From positions 62,001 through 126,000 of the forward strand of contig JAHHRN010000005.1 of NCBI GenBank assembly GCA_020025775.1: DNA of 64,000 bases. The letters are read 5' to 3'. The translations under genes and the position numbers were made by a program. Below, in pieces: positions 6,187-13,191 of the stretch; position 1 is the stretch's first letter; each line of letters starts with the position of its first letter. The notes under the pieces are model-generated. The model was not told where the DNA came from. It did no database searches and worked only from the letters and a program-made list of their open reading frames with translations. Source of the DNA: Acutalibacter sp. (lineage in GTDB: Bacteria; Bacillota; Clostridia; Oscillospirales; Acutalibacteraceae).

Positions 6187-8895
6187 TTATTTCACTTCAT
6201 CAAAGGCGAGTGCACGGTCATAAACGGTAAATTCGGAAACACTGTCATGCTTCTTGACTTCGCCGAAGTCCAAATATTCGAAGAGATGCTTTTCATCGTA
6301 AGCACCGCCGGAAAGGGTGCCGTCTACATAGATTTTCAGCATACCGTTCTTTTCGCGAACTAAGTCTACACGTGCAAAGCGATGCTCCGCTACGGTGTCG
6401 TCGGAGCGTACCTTTAAGCCCTTGCAGTTGAATACAAGCTTGCCGTTCTGTAAGGTGGCGGAAAGCTCACTGCCCTGTGCCCAAAGAATACAATCTTTGG
6501 GGGCGTTGTCTACGCGCATATGTACGGTGAAATCTTCCTTGCCGAGCACCATTTCTGTCTCAAGCTTATGGTCTACATGATAGCTTGCCGCAGCGGTGAT
6601 AGCGGCTTCATTACCGTAAATATCACGAACATGAGCTGTGAAAATCTGCGCCAAGGCTTCTTTTGCAGTTGCGGGTTCTAAGGCTTCGGGAAGCGTTATT
6701 AAAATATCGCTGTAGTTTTCTAGAAGCTCATAAGTATAGCCTTCGGGGAAGCTTACCGGAACGACATGCTTATCAAAGCTCAAAAGCACGTGACGGTCAT
6801 CCAAGGTATTGACATGTTCTAAAACAGGTGCTTCTGTTTCGCCCTTGCCGAAGCGTAAAATACGTACTTCATGCGGTTCGAGCTCGACAGTAAATGTGTC
6901 ACCGTAAGTGTAATGCTTTTCTTCTGCGGATTCGGTGTAGGGGAGAATCACAGCACAGGTCAAATCATTTGCATCTTCTGCAACGCCGATGAGTCTGTCT
7001 AAAGTAACCGAGAAAGACTGCGGTCTGTTTAAGGGGTTACGCACAGAGAGAATACCCTCTGCGCCGTCCCATGCGGAATAGCCGTAGGGAGAACCGGTCT
7101 TGGGCGACTTACCGAGCAGTTTTGCATTTCTTAAAATGTGGAAATTTTCCTTTAAGAATCTAAGTACGTCGGCATTGATGCGCCACTTCGCTTTATTGAA
7201 CATATTGAAACTGTAGTAAAGCTCCCAAAATGCTGTGCCACGTGTTGCAATCATATATAAGTATTTACGGAATTCATCATCCGTCATCTTGATTTCTGCT
7301 GTGTTACCGTAAATCGGTTCGTGGTTGTAAATGTTAGAAAGCGGGAACTGATAAGCACGCGTTTCGATGAAGTCAAAATAACGGTCATCACGATAGGTAA
7401 GCATACGGTCAAAGTCTGCACCTTTCATTTCTTCACCGCTGTCTGTTTTGTCTAAGAAACCAATATCCGTGCAGTTTTGAAGCCAAAGACTCTCCGAGAA
7501 CTGTAAGTACCACGGGCTGGCATTGCAGTAGCTGGTTTGGTTAATCCAAAGAGATTTGCCTTCCTTGGTGCGTGCATCACGCATCTCTTTTAAAAGACGG
7601 GTCCAGTTTTCCCAGTGGTCGGTAAAGCAATAAATATCACGATAGCCGCCGGTAGGGTGACCGTGCTTTTTGGAGTGGCAGGACTTCAAAAGGAAGCCGT
7701 CTAATTTCCAGTAGTTAATGTCAAAGCGCTTCATATAATCGAGGAAGAGCTTTGAAAGATTCTGAATATAGCGGTGGTCTGCGGTGCAGACATCCTTTGC
7801 CTGACGGTTTGCACCGCCCATTTTTGCCTTTTGCATACGTCTGGCAAAGGGATAAGTTTTTAAGTTGTAGCCGCCGCGCGGGCCGAGCCAAAGACCAAAA
7901 TCGGAAGCGAAGTGCTTCGCGAGTGCAGAGCTTTCATAAAGCTCGTTCGGGAACTTTTCATTAAAGCACCAGAAGGGTTTGTCATAGTCTGTCCAACCGT
8001 CATCCACAACATAGGAATGTAACGGAGCAACACGGGTGGCAGTTAATTCTTTTTCAATCTCAAAGAAAGAGTCACGAATGTTGTCCTTATTGATGTCGAG
8101 CATGTGGTCGAACCAGGAGTTATACTGGGTTCTTAAATAAATCGGCTGAGAAATATCGCGGATATATTCTAAAAAGTCGGCACGAATGACTTCGTATTCG
8201 AGACTTCTTGCCGCACCGACTACGGTTTTCCAAGTGCAGTAGGCACCGTTTTCGGTGTTGATGTCTGCAAGCGCTTTGCCGGAATAATAGGTGATATGGG
8301 CAATGCCGTCTTCGATGTTATTATCGTTGGCGGGGAATTCGTTACCGAAATACATACCGTTTAAGTAAATCGGCTGACCGAGCGCAGAGTGGTATTTGCT
8401 GAGGTATGCTTCGTCCATATCGGGGCGGCTCCACTTCTGTTTGAGGTCACGCGGAAGAGAAATAAATTCCGTGTCAATGGAGTCGAGCATTACGCTGCTA
8501 TCGGAAGAAGCCAGACGCAAGGTCTTGTAAAGATAAGGCTTGTCGTTTGTGGCTTCATAGAAGAGGGACACCGTATAGGTAACACCGAGTGCCTTATAAG
8601 GCTCAAAACGGATTTCAAGACGCTTTTTACCGTCTGCTTCGTTTGCTAAAATGTCCGCAACGCGGAGCATTGAAGCCTTTAATGTGGCAACCTTCTTTTT
8701 GCCGTTCATAAAGCGAAGAACAAATTCTTCGGAGCAGGCACCGAAAACGAGGTCTGCTTCCTCTTCTAAACGGCAGTTACGGATAAAAGATGTGCGAAAA
8801 GAGCCGTCTTTTGTCAGCTCAAACACACGAACAATATAACCGTTGCCGATAGAAACCTGATTTTCTCCTGCTTTTACAAAAGCTTCCATTTGCAT
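6187..8895 (-). CDS. Clan GH-D glycoside hydrolase (alpha-galactosidase / alpha-N-acetylgalactosaminidase-like)
   Basis: A 902-residue protein without a signal peptide, so probably cytoplasmic. The central TIM barrel has features of clan GH-D (GH27/GH36): YNSWFDHML near residue 258, VVDDGW near 296, GLWLGPRGGYN near 334, and YWKLDG near 395, where D399 is in the place of the catalytic nucleophile. ESLWLQNCTDIGF further on may supply the acid/base. An N-terminal beta-rich domain covers about residues 1-250, and the C-terminal 250 residues look like a beta-sandwich with a LamG-like end. The substrate cannot be read from sequence; alpha-linked galactose or GalNAc is the family expectation. The SD for this gene overlaps the end of the preceding C_GCAxxG_C_C gene, so the two are coupled. 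Confidence 0.7.
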   Translation of the reverse strand: MQMEAFVKAGENQVSIGNGYIVRVFELTKDGSFRTSFIRNCRLEEEADLVFGACSEEFVLRFMNGKKKVATLKASMLRVADILANEADGKKRLEIRFEPYKALGVTYTVSLFYEATNDKPYLYKTLRLASSDSSVMLDSIDTEFISLPRDLKQKWSRPDMDEAYLSKYHSALGQPIYLNGMYFGNEFPANDNNIEDGIAHITYYSGKALADINTENGAYCTWKTVVGAARSLEYEVIRADFLEYIRDISQPIYLRTQYNSWFDHMLDINKDNIRDSFFEIEKELTATRVAPLHSYVVDDGWTDYDKPFWCFNEKFPNELYESSALAKHFASDFGLWLGPRGGYNLKTYPFARRMQKAKMGGANRQAKDVCTADHRYIQNLSKLFLDYMKRFDINYWKLDGFLLKSCHSKKHGHPTGGYRDIYCFTDHWENWTRLLKEMRDARTKEGKSLWINQTSYCNASPWYLQFSESLWLQNCTDIGFLDKTDSGEEMKGADFDRMLTYRDDRYFDFIETRAYQFPLSNIYNHEPIYGNTAEIKMTDDEFRKYLYMIATRGTAFWELYYSFNMFNKAKWRINADVLRFLKENFHILRNAKLLGKSPKTGSPYGYSAWDGAEGILSVRNPLNRPQSFSVTLDRLIGVAEDANDLTCAVILPYTESAEEKHYTYGDTFTVELEPHEVRILRFGKGETEAPVLEHVNTLDDRHVLLSFDKHVVPVSFPEGYTYELLENYSDILITLPEALEPATAKEALAQIFTAHVRDIYGNEAAITAAASYHVDHKLETEMVLGKEDFTVHMRVDNAPKDCILWAQGSELSATLQNGKLVFNCKGLKVRSDDTVAEHRFARVDLVREKNGMLKIYVDGTLSGGAYDEKHLFEYLDFGEVKKHDSVSEFTVYDRALAFDEVK

Positions 8896-8900
8896 AGTGT

Positions 8901-9362
8901 TTACTCCTCTTCGTTTGAAAATAAGACTTTTTCTGCCGCCTTTGCCGCATCTTCGACAATTTGCGCGCAGGGTCGTTTTTTATAATAAGCCGGGGTACGT
9001 GCATCGGGGGTGCTGGTAATGGGTTGGGTTTTAGAAAGCATCAACAGCTCTCGGCAAATAATAGAAGGATTCGTTTTTTTAAATTCCTCTGCAATTTCCT
9101 GCACCTTTTTATAGGTGAGGGCCTTCGCTTCTCTGTCTGCGCCGTCGGTTGCACCGTGCACCATGCCTGCTAAAAGCGCTGTGCCGCAAACCGCACCGCA
9201 AACCTCTCGCATTCTGCCGACACCGCCGCCGAGACCTGCCGAAACTTTTAACGCCAGCTCCTCGGGCATATCGAATTTATCACAAAACGCCGCAAAAACC
9301 GATTGAGAACAGTTATAGCCGCTCTTAAACAGCTCCACGGCACGGTCGGAATATTTTGACAT
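8901..9362 (-). CDS. C_GCAxxG_C_C family redox-type protein
   Basis: A 153-residue protein of the C_GCAxxG_C_C family, thought to be redox-active or metal-binding because of its conserved cysteines. The signature is visible: GYNCSQSVFAAFCDKF near residue 15, then GLGGGVGRMREVCGAVCG from about residue 44, and later CRELL and a cysteine in RPCAQIV. Family members are often found near permeases and metabolic genes in anaerobes; no function is established. The gene is first in a minus-strand unit with the GH-D glycosidase (five bases downstream) and rlmA, and has its own promoter at 9397-9425. Confidence 0.85.
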   Translation of the reverse strand: MSKYSDRAVELFKSGYNCSQSVFAAFCDKFDMPEELALKVSAGLGGGVGRMREVCGAVCGTALLAGMVHGATDGADREAKALTYKKVQEIAEEFKKTNPSIICRELLMLSKTQPITSTPDARTPAYYKKRPCAQIVEDAAKAAEKVLFSNEEE

Positions 9363-9396
9363 GTGCTCACCTGCTTTTAAATTTACATACCAATCT

Positions 9397-9425
9397 ATTG
9401 TATCATATCGTTAATTGAATAACAA
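9397..9425 (-). promoter_or_regulatory. Promoter of the C_GCAxxG_C_C / glycosidase unit
   Basis: TTGTTA (9425-9420) and TACAAT (9402-9397) on the minus strand with a 17-base spacer. The start codon is 35 bases further on. Confidence 0.65.
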
Positions 9426-9525
9426 CAGATTTTTCTTAGATTTTAAAGGAAAAAGTCGGCTTTTACGTGCCGTTTCGCAGACAGAAAAGGAAACACTTTA
9501 AATTTTTGATTTTTCGGTGTCTTTC

Positions 9526-9554
9526 TTGACGAAGCGGGGGAATAATGGTAGTAT
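9526..9554 (+). promoter_or_regulatory. Promoter of the HAD phosphatase gene
   Basis: TTGACG at 9526-9531 and TAGTAT at 9549-9554, spaced by 17 bases, followed by a short leader and the SD GAGGTGG. Confidence 0.7.
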
Positions 9555-9582
9555 AAAAAGAAAAAACTCCATGAGGTGGATT

Positions 9583-10182
9583 ATGCGCGTATTTGATTTT
9601 GACAGTACGATTTATGACGGCGAAAGCGGCGTCGATATCTTTCTGTATTACTTAAAAAAAGAACCCAAGCTCATTACAAAATATATTCCGAAATTTGGCG
9701 AGGGCTTTATTCGCTATAAGCTCGGTAAGGTTACGATTGAGGATGTAAAAAACGAATACAGCTATATGCTCAAGGAATGCTGTCTCCAGCTGCCGCATAT
9801 TCAGGAAGACATTAAGGAATTCTGGGATGAGCACGAAAAAAAGATGAAGGATTTCTATTTGAAGATTCAAAAGGAAGATGACGTCATCGTTTCGGCTTGC
9901 CCCGAGGTTATGCTTTCGGATATTTGCGCGCGCATCGGCGTAAAGAATTTTATCGGCAGTGAAGTGGATTTAAAGACCGGCGAAATCGGCAGAATCTGCT
10001 ACAAAGAAAATAAAGTTCCGGCGTTCTATGCCCGTTACGGCGAGCAGGAAATCGACGAGTTCTACACCGATTCCATGAATGACCGTGCCATGATGGATAT
10101 TTCGAGGGATGTGTATTATGTTACCGGCGACCGCATCGAGAAAATCAAGGCGGACGGCGTCTGGCTACGCGAAATGAAATAA
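9583..10182 (+). CDS. HAD-superfamily phosphatase (HAD-IB type)
   Basis: A 199-residue haloacid-dehalogenase-type hydrolase. The nucleophile motif DFDST (DxDxT) lies at residues 4-8 (VFDFDSTIYDGESG). Motif II is VSACPEVML near 105, and a metal-binding end is visible at DEFYTDSMNDRAMMD near 163, preceded by a helical cap domain. These features fit HAD-IB enzymes such as phosphoserine phosphatase-like proteins; the substrate is unknown. The start at 9583 is preferred because GAGGTGG lies just before it and the motif begins at residue 4; an in-frame ATG at 9517 lies upstream of the promoter -35 box. A strong hairpin separates it from yabP. Confidence 0.85.
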   Translation: MRVFDFDSTIYDGESGVDIFLYYLKKEPKLITKYIPKFGEGFIRYKLGKVTIEDVKNEYSYMLKECCLQLPHIQEDIKEFWDEHEKKMKDFYLKIQKEDDVIVSACPEVMLSDICARIGVKNFIGSEVDLKTGEIGRICYKENKVPAFYARYGEQEIDEFYTDSMNDRAMMDISRDVYYVTGDRIEKIKADGVWLREMK

Positions 10183-10213
10183 GTTTGCGCTTCACAATCG
10201 AATAAAACGGCAT

Positions 10214-10262
10214 ACCTCCTTTTCCGACTGCATAAAGATGTAGGGAAAAGGAGGTTTATTTT
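10214..10262 (+). promoter_or_regulatory. Long hairpin that contains the yabP ribosome binding site
   Basis: ACCTCCTTTTCC (10214-10225) pairs perfectly with GGAAAAGGAGGT (10244-10255), and CTGCAT/ATGTAG pair inside it with an AAAG loop: about 18 bp with a two-base bulge. The 3' arm is the SD of yabP. A TTTATTTTA run follows, so it may also terminate the HAD transcript. A weak sigma-E-like pair (GCATACC / CATAAAGA) lies within it. Confidence 0.75.
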
Positions 10263-10550
10263 ATGACGGATAACAGCTTACAAGGCATCAAAGCACCGCA
10301 CAACGCAGTATTAGAGGACAGACACCACTTAACGCTTTCGGGGGTTAAGGATGTGGACACCTTTGACGAAGAGAGCATCTCTTTAGTTACAGAGCTTGGG
10401 GATTTGACCATCAAGGGGGCAGATTTGCACATCAGCCGCCTGAGCCTCGAAATGGGAGAAATGGCAGTGGACGGCGAAATCTCTGCCTTAGTTTATTCCG
10501 AAACCCAAAAGCCCAAAGAAGGCTCGATTTTCAGTAGGATGTTCCGCTGA
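10263..10550 (+). CDS. yabP: Sporulation protein YabP
   Basis: A 95-residue YabP/YqfC-family protein. In Bacillus subtilis yabP is made in the mother cell under sigma E and lies directly before yabQ. The protein shows the family core HHLTLSGVKDVDTFDEESISL and TELGDLTIKGADLHISRLSL, a small beta-rich fold. The start is the ATG at 10263 with GGAGG nine bases upstream, buried in a hairpin. Its stop overlaps the start of yabQ by one base (TGATG). The order yabP-yabQ-divIC-yabR matches that in B. subtilis, which supports the call. Confidence 0.92.
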   Translation: MTDNSLQGIKAPHNAVLEDRHHLTLSGVKDVDTFDEESISLVTELGDLTIKGADLHISRLSLEMGEMAVDGEISALVYSETQKPKEGSIFSRMFR

Positions 10551-11131
10551 TGACCTATATATTGAACATGGGGGAGCAAAGTAAAATCTTTGCGCTCTCT
10601 TTAGGCTTCGGTTTTTTAATCGGTATTTTTTATGACGTTTTGCGTCTGTTTCGGCTTCTTTGTTCCGATTCTAAAAAGGTCTTTTTCGTGTTTGACCTTG
10701 TTTACACCGTTGCCGCGGCAGTGGCGACATTTCTCTTTCTGCTCACGGTCACAGGGGGCAGTGTGCGCGCCTATGTTCTGCTTGGCGAGCTTTTGGGTTT
10801 CCTCATTTATTTTGTGACACTCGGCACCCTGCTTTCCACCTTTTTTGAACGGATTGTCGCCTTTTTAAAAAGGTCTTTTTCTAAAATTGCGACAGGCTCT
10901 AAACGCTTATTTCATCGAATCTTTGTCCCTTTTCGTCGGCTTTTCTTGAAAAAGGCAAAAAAAGCAGAGAAAAAAGCACAATTTTCCATAAAAAAATCAA
11001 AAATTCACTTGAAATATCTACATGGATTGTTGTATAATCAACATAATATGAAGTCTGCGAAAACGAATCCTGCAAAGGGGAAGGAAAGCGAAGTTAGAAA
11101 AAATGGCAAAGAAGGCAAAAAAGAAAACTAA
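10550..11131 (+). CDS. yabQ: Spore cortex biosynthesis protein YabQ
   Basis: Membrane protein needed for spore cortex formation in Bacillus. The 193-residue product has an N-terminal hydrophobic stretch with the family pattern FLIGIFYDVLRLFR, two further membrane segments (DLVYTVAAAVATFLFLL near residue 49 and LGELLGFLIYFVTLGTLLS near 77), then a long strongly basic C-terminal tail of about 90 residues. That tail is longer and more lysine-rich than in Bacillus. The start overlaps the yabP stop by one base and the gene end overlaps divIC by 29 bases, so the three are translated from one mRNA. Confidence 0.88.
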   Translation: MTYILNMGEQSKIFALSLGFGFLIGIFYDVLRLFRLLCSDSKKVFFVFDLVYTVAAAVATFLFLLTVTGGSVRAYVLLGELLGFLIYFVTLGTLLSTFFERIVAFLKRSFSKIATGSKRLFHRIFVPFRRLFLKKAKKAEKKAQFSIKKSKIHLKYLHGLLYNQHNMKSAKTNPAKGKESEVRKNGKEGKKEN

Positions 11132-11414
11132 AATGAAACCAAAGCATAGTTTCATTCTGTCTTTGGCTCTGCTGCTCGCAGTAGGGTATTTTCTTATTAG
11201 CTTTGTTAGCGCAACGATTGACATTCGTGAAAAAGAAAAAGAGCAGGCAGAGGTCCACGCACGTTATGAAGCGCAAATGGCAGAAAATGAACGCTTACAG
11301 TCTGTTGTGGACGGCGGCGACGAGAAAGAATACATCGAACGCGTTGCCAGAGAGAAATTAGGCTATGTTATGCCGAATGAAAAGGTATACTATGATATTA
11401 CACCGAGCAACTAA
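11103..11414 (+). CDS. divIC: Septum formation initiator DivIC/FtsB family
   Basis: A bitopic division protein that works with FtsL/DivIB at the septum. The 103-residue protein has a basic N-terminus, one transmembrane helix (about residues 17-36, SLALLLAVGYFLISFV), a coiled coil (EKEKEQAEVHARYEAQMAEN), and the conserved end YIERVAREKLGYVMPNEKVYYD. All are hallmarks of FtsB/DivIC. The gene overlaps the end of yabQ by 29 bases, and its SD (GGGGAAGGAAAG) lies within the yabQ coding sequence. Placement after yabPQ and before an S1-domain gene matches the Bacillus order. Confidence 0.92.
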   Translation: MAKKAKKKTKMKPKHSFILSLALLLAVGYFLISFVSATIDIREKEKEQAEVHARYEAQMAENERLQSVVDGGDEKEYIERVAREKLGYVMPNEKVYYDITPSN

Positions 11415-11446
11415 TTTTCAGTAGCTCACTGGAGGACTATGCTTCA

Positions 11447-11929
11447 ATGGTAGAAGTAGGCGCAATTCTTGAGGGTAAGGTGACAGGACTTACAAATTTC
11501 GGTGCTTTTGTTAGCTTGCCGGACAACGTGACCGGTATGGTACATATCTCCGAAGTTTCACACAGCTATGTCAGTGACATCCACGAGTATCTTAAAGAAA
11601 ATCAAACGGTTAAGGTCAAGGTTTTAGACGTTACGCCCGAAGGAAAGGTTAGCCTTTCTATTAAAAAGGCGATGGATCCGCCGGCACGTCCCCAAGGCGA
11701 AAGAAACGACAGGGGAGATAGAGGTGACCGCGGCGACAGAGGCGACAGACCGCAGAGACGTCCGAAGCGCGGAACCCCCAACGTTTGGAAAGGGAATGAA
11801 CGCCGTGAAGAGCCGCAGTCCTTCGAGGATATGATGGCGCGCTTTAAACAGGTTAGCGACGAAAAAATGTCCGACCTCAAACGAGCAAACGAAGGCAACA
11901 GAAGAAATTCCTATTCTAAAAAGAAATAA
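11447..11929 (+). CDS. yabR: S1 domain RNA-binding protein YabR
   Basis: A 160-residue protein with one S1 RNA-binding domain at residues 1-75 (GAILEGKVTGLTNFGAFVSLP, MVHISEVSHSYVSDI, VKVKVLDVTPEGKVSLSIKK). Then comes an arginine/glycine/aspartate repeat of DRG/GDR units near residues 86-101 and a basic tail. Such RG-rich tails add nonspecific RNA binding. The Bacillus counterpart YabR is uncharacterised; polynucleotide phosphorylase carries the same kind of S1 domain. It is the last gene of the yabP-yabQ-divIC-yabR run and is followed by a strong terminator. Confidence 0.88.
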   Translation: MVEVGAILEGKVTGLTNFGAFVSLPDNVTGMVHISEVSHSYVSDIHEYLKENQTVKVKVLDVTPEGKVSLSIKKAMDPPARPQGERNDRGDRGDRGDRGDRPQRRPKRGTPNVWKGNERREEPQSFEDMMARFKQVSDEKMSDLKRANEGNRRNSYSKKK

Positions 11930-11936
11930 AACCGAA

Positions 11937-11967
11937 ACAGACTGTCTTTTAGACGGTCTGTTTTTTT
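11937..11967 (+). terminator. Terminator after yabR
   Basis: Ten-base stem ACAGACTGTC / GACGGTCTGT with a TTTTA loop and seven T residues. Confidence 0.92.
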
Positions 11968-11999
11968 GTTTGCCTAAACGATATGGCTTTTTAGACCTA

Positions 12000-12026
12000 C
12001 CGTAGGGGCGGATATTATCCGCTCGC
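12000..12026 (-). repeat. 27-base dispersed repeat, copy B
   Basis: Reverse-oriented copy of the repeat at 1896-1922 (26 of 27 identical). It lies in the gap between yabR and fumA. Confidence 0.8.
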
Positions 12027-12130
12027 TTTTGTAAGCGGTTATATACAATCTTTAGGTAGATACGCAAAGCATGGCGTTTCTGCTTTGTGACGATGCCTCT
12101 TTCTATCCGACAAAAAATTCAAAATCCAAC

Positions 12131-12159
12131 TTGCCCCGCAACCGTAAATGCGGTATAAT
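12131..12159 (+). promoter_or_regulatory. Promoter of fumA
   Basis: TTGCCC (12131-12136) and TATAAT (12154-12159) with a 17-base spacer, 32 bases before the start codon. Confidence 0.75.
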
Positions 12160-12191
12160 ACATACAGTTAAAACCATTTGGGAGGATGTTC

Positions 12192-13034
12192 ATGCGTACA
12201 GTTGATGTGAAAGAAATCGAAGAGGCGGTTGCCTCTCTTTTTATAAAGGCGAATAAGGAAATGCCCTGTGACCTTTTATCCTGCGTGCAGTGCGGCGAAA
12301 AAAATGAAACCGAAGAACTGCCGAAAAAAATTATGGGCGCCCTGTTAGAAAATGCCGACACCGCGAAAGAACTCGATATTCCGATTTGCCAGGATACCGG
12401 CATGGCGGTGCTGTTTGTAGAGCTTGGGCAGGAAGTACAGCTGGTCGGCGGTGATTTTGAGGCGGCAGTAAACCGCGGCGTAGCGAAGGGCTATACCGAA
12501 GGTCTTCTGCGTAAATCCGTGGTTAGTGACCCGCTCCGCAGAGTGAATACCAACGATAATACCCCGGCAGTGATTCATTTGAGAATTGTTCCCGGCGATA
12601 AGATTAAGCTTACCGCCGCACCCAAGGGCTTCGGCAGTGAAAATATGAGTCAGCTGAAAATGATGACCCCGAGCGTTTCCAAGGAAGATATTATGGATTG
12701 GATTTTGCAGGTGGTCAAGGATGCCGGCGGTAATCCGTGCCCGCCCATGGTTTTGGGCATCGGCATCGGCGGCGATTTCGAAAGCTGTGCTTATCTTGCT
12801 AAGAAGGCCCTTTGCCGCGCTGTATCGAAGCGCAATGAGGACCCATTTTATGCAGAAATGGAAGCGGAGCTTTTAAAGCGCGTCAACGAAACGAATATCG
12901 GTCCGCAGGGCTTCGGCGGTAAAACCACGGCACTTGCCGTCAATATTGAAGCCGCACCGACCCACATTGCCGGTTTGCCCGTTGCCGTGAATGTCGGCTG
13001 TCATGTTACCCGTCACGCGTCTTGCGTGTTATAA
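12192..13034 (+). CDS. fumA: Fumarate hydratase alpha subunit (class I, iron-sulfur type)
   Basis: Alpha subunit of the two-subunit class I fumarase/tartrate dehydratase, which interconverts fumarate and malate with an oxygen-sensitive [4Fe-4S] cluster. The 280-residue protein shows the cluster cysteines in ICQDTGMAVLFVELG near residue 70, CPPMVLGIGIGGDFESCAYLAKKALCR near 178, and the C-terminal end AVNVGCHVTRHASCVL. The start at 12192 leaves a proper seven-base gap after GGGAGG; an ATG at 12186 touches the SD. The beta subunit normally follows directly, but here a terminator follows and no beta gene is in the window, so the partner must be encoded elsewhere or absent. Confidence 0.9.
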   Translation: MRTVDVKEIEEAVASLFIKANKEMPCDLLSCVQCGEKNETEELPKKIMGALLENADTAKELDIPICQDTGMAVLFVELGQEVQLVGGDFEAAVNRGVAKGYTEGLLRKSVVSDPLRRVNTNDNTPAVIHLRIVPGDKIKLTAAPKGFGSENMSQLKMMTPSVSKEDIMDWILQVVKDAGGNPCPPMVLGIGIGGDFESCAYLAKKALCRAVSKRNEDPFYAEMEAELLKRVNETNIGPQGFGGKTTALAVNIEAAPTHIAGLPVAVNVGCHVTRHASCVL

Positions 13035-13046
13035 TTTTAAGTTTCG

Positions 13047-13086
13047 AAAAGCTGTTTTGCTCTAGAAAAGCGAAACAGCTTTTTTT
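13047..13086 (+). terminator. Terminator after fumA
   Basis: Stem AAAAGCTGTTT / AAACAGCTTTT with extra GCT/AGC pairing in the loop and a run of T. Confidence 0.88.
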
Positions 13087-13114
13087 AACATTATTTGAAT
13101 TTTTTAGAAATCGC

Positions 13115-13143
13115 TTGACTTAGGCTCAGAAGTATGTTAATTT
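13115..13143 (+). promoter_or_regulatory. Possible promoter of the C66-like peptidase gene
   Basis: TTGACT (13115-13120), 17-base spacer, TAATTT (13138-13143). The -35 is good and the -10 weak. Confidence 0.45.
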
Positions 13144-13191
13144 TTACACAATCTCAAGGCGTATACCTTAAAATAGGTCGGAGGATACAGA

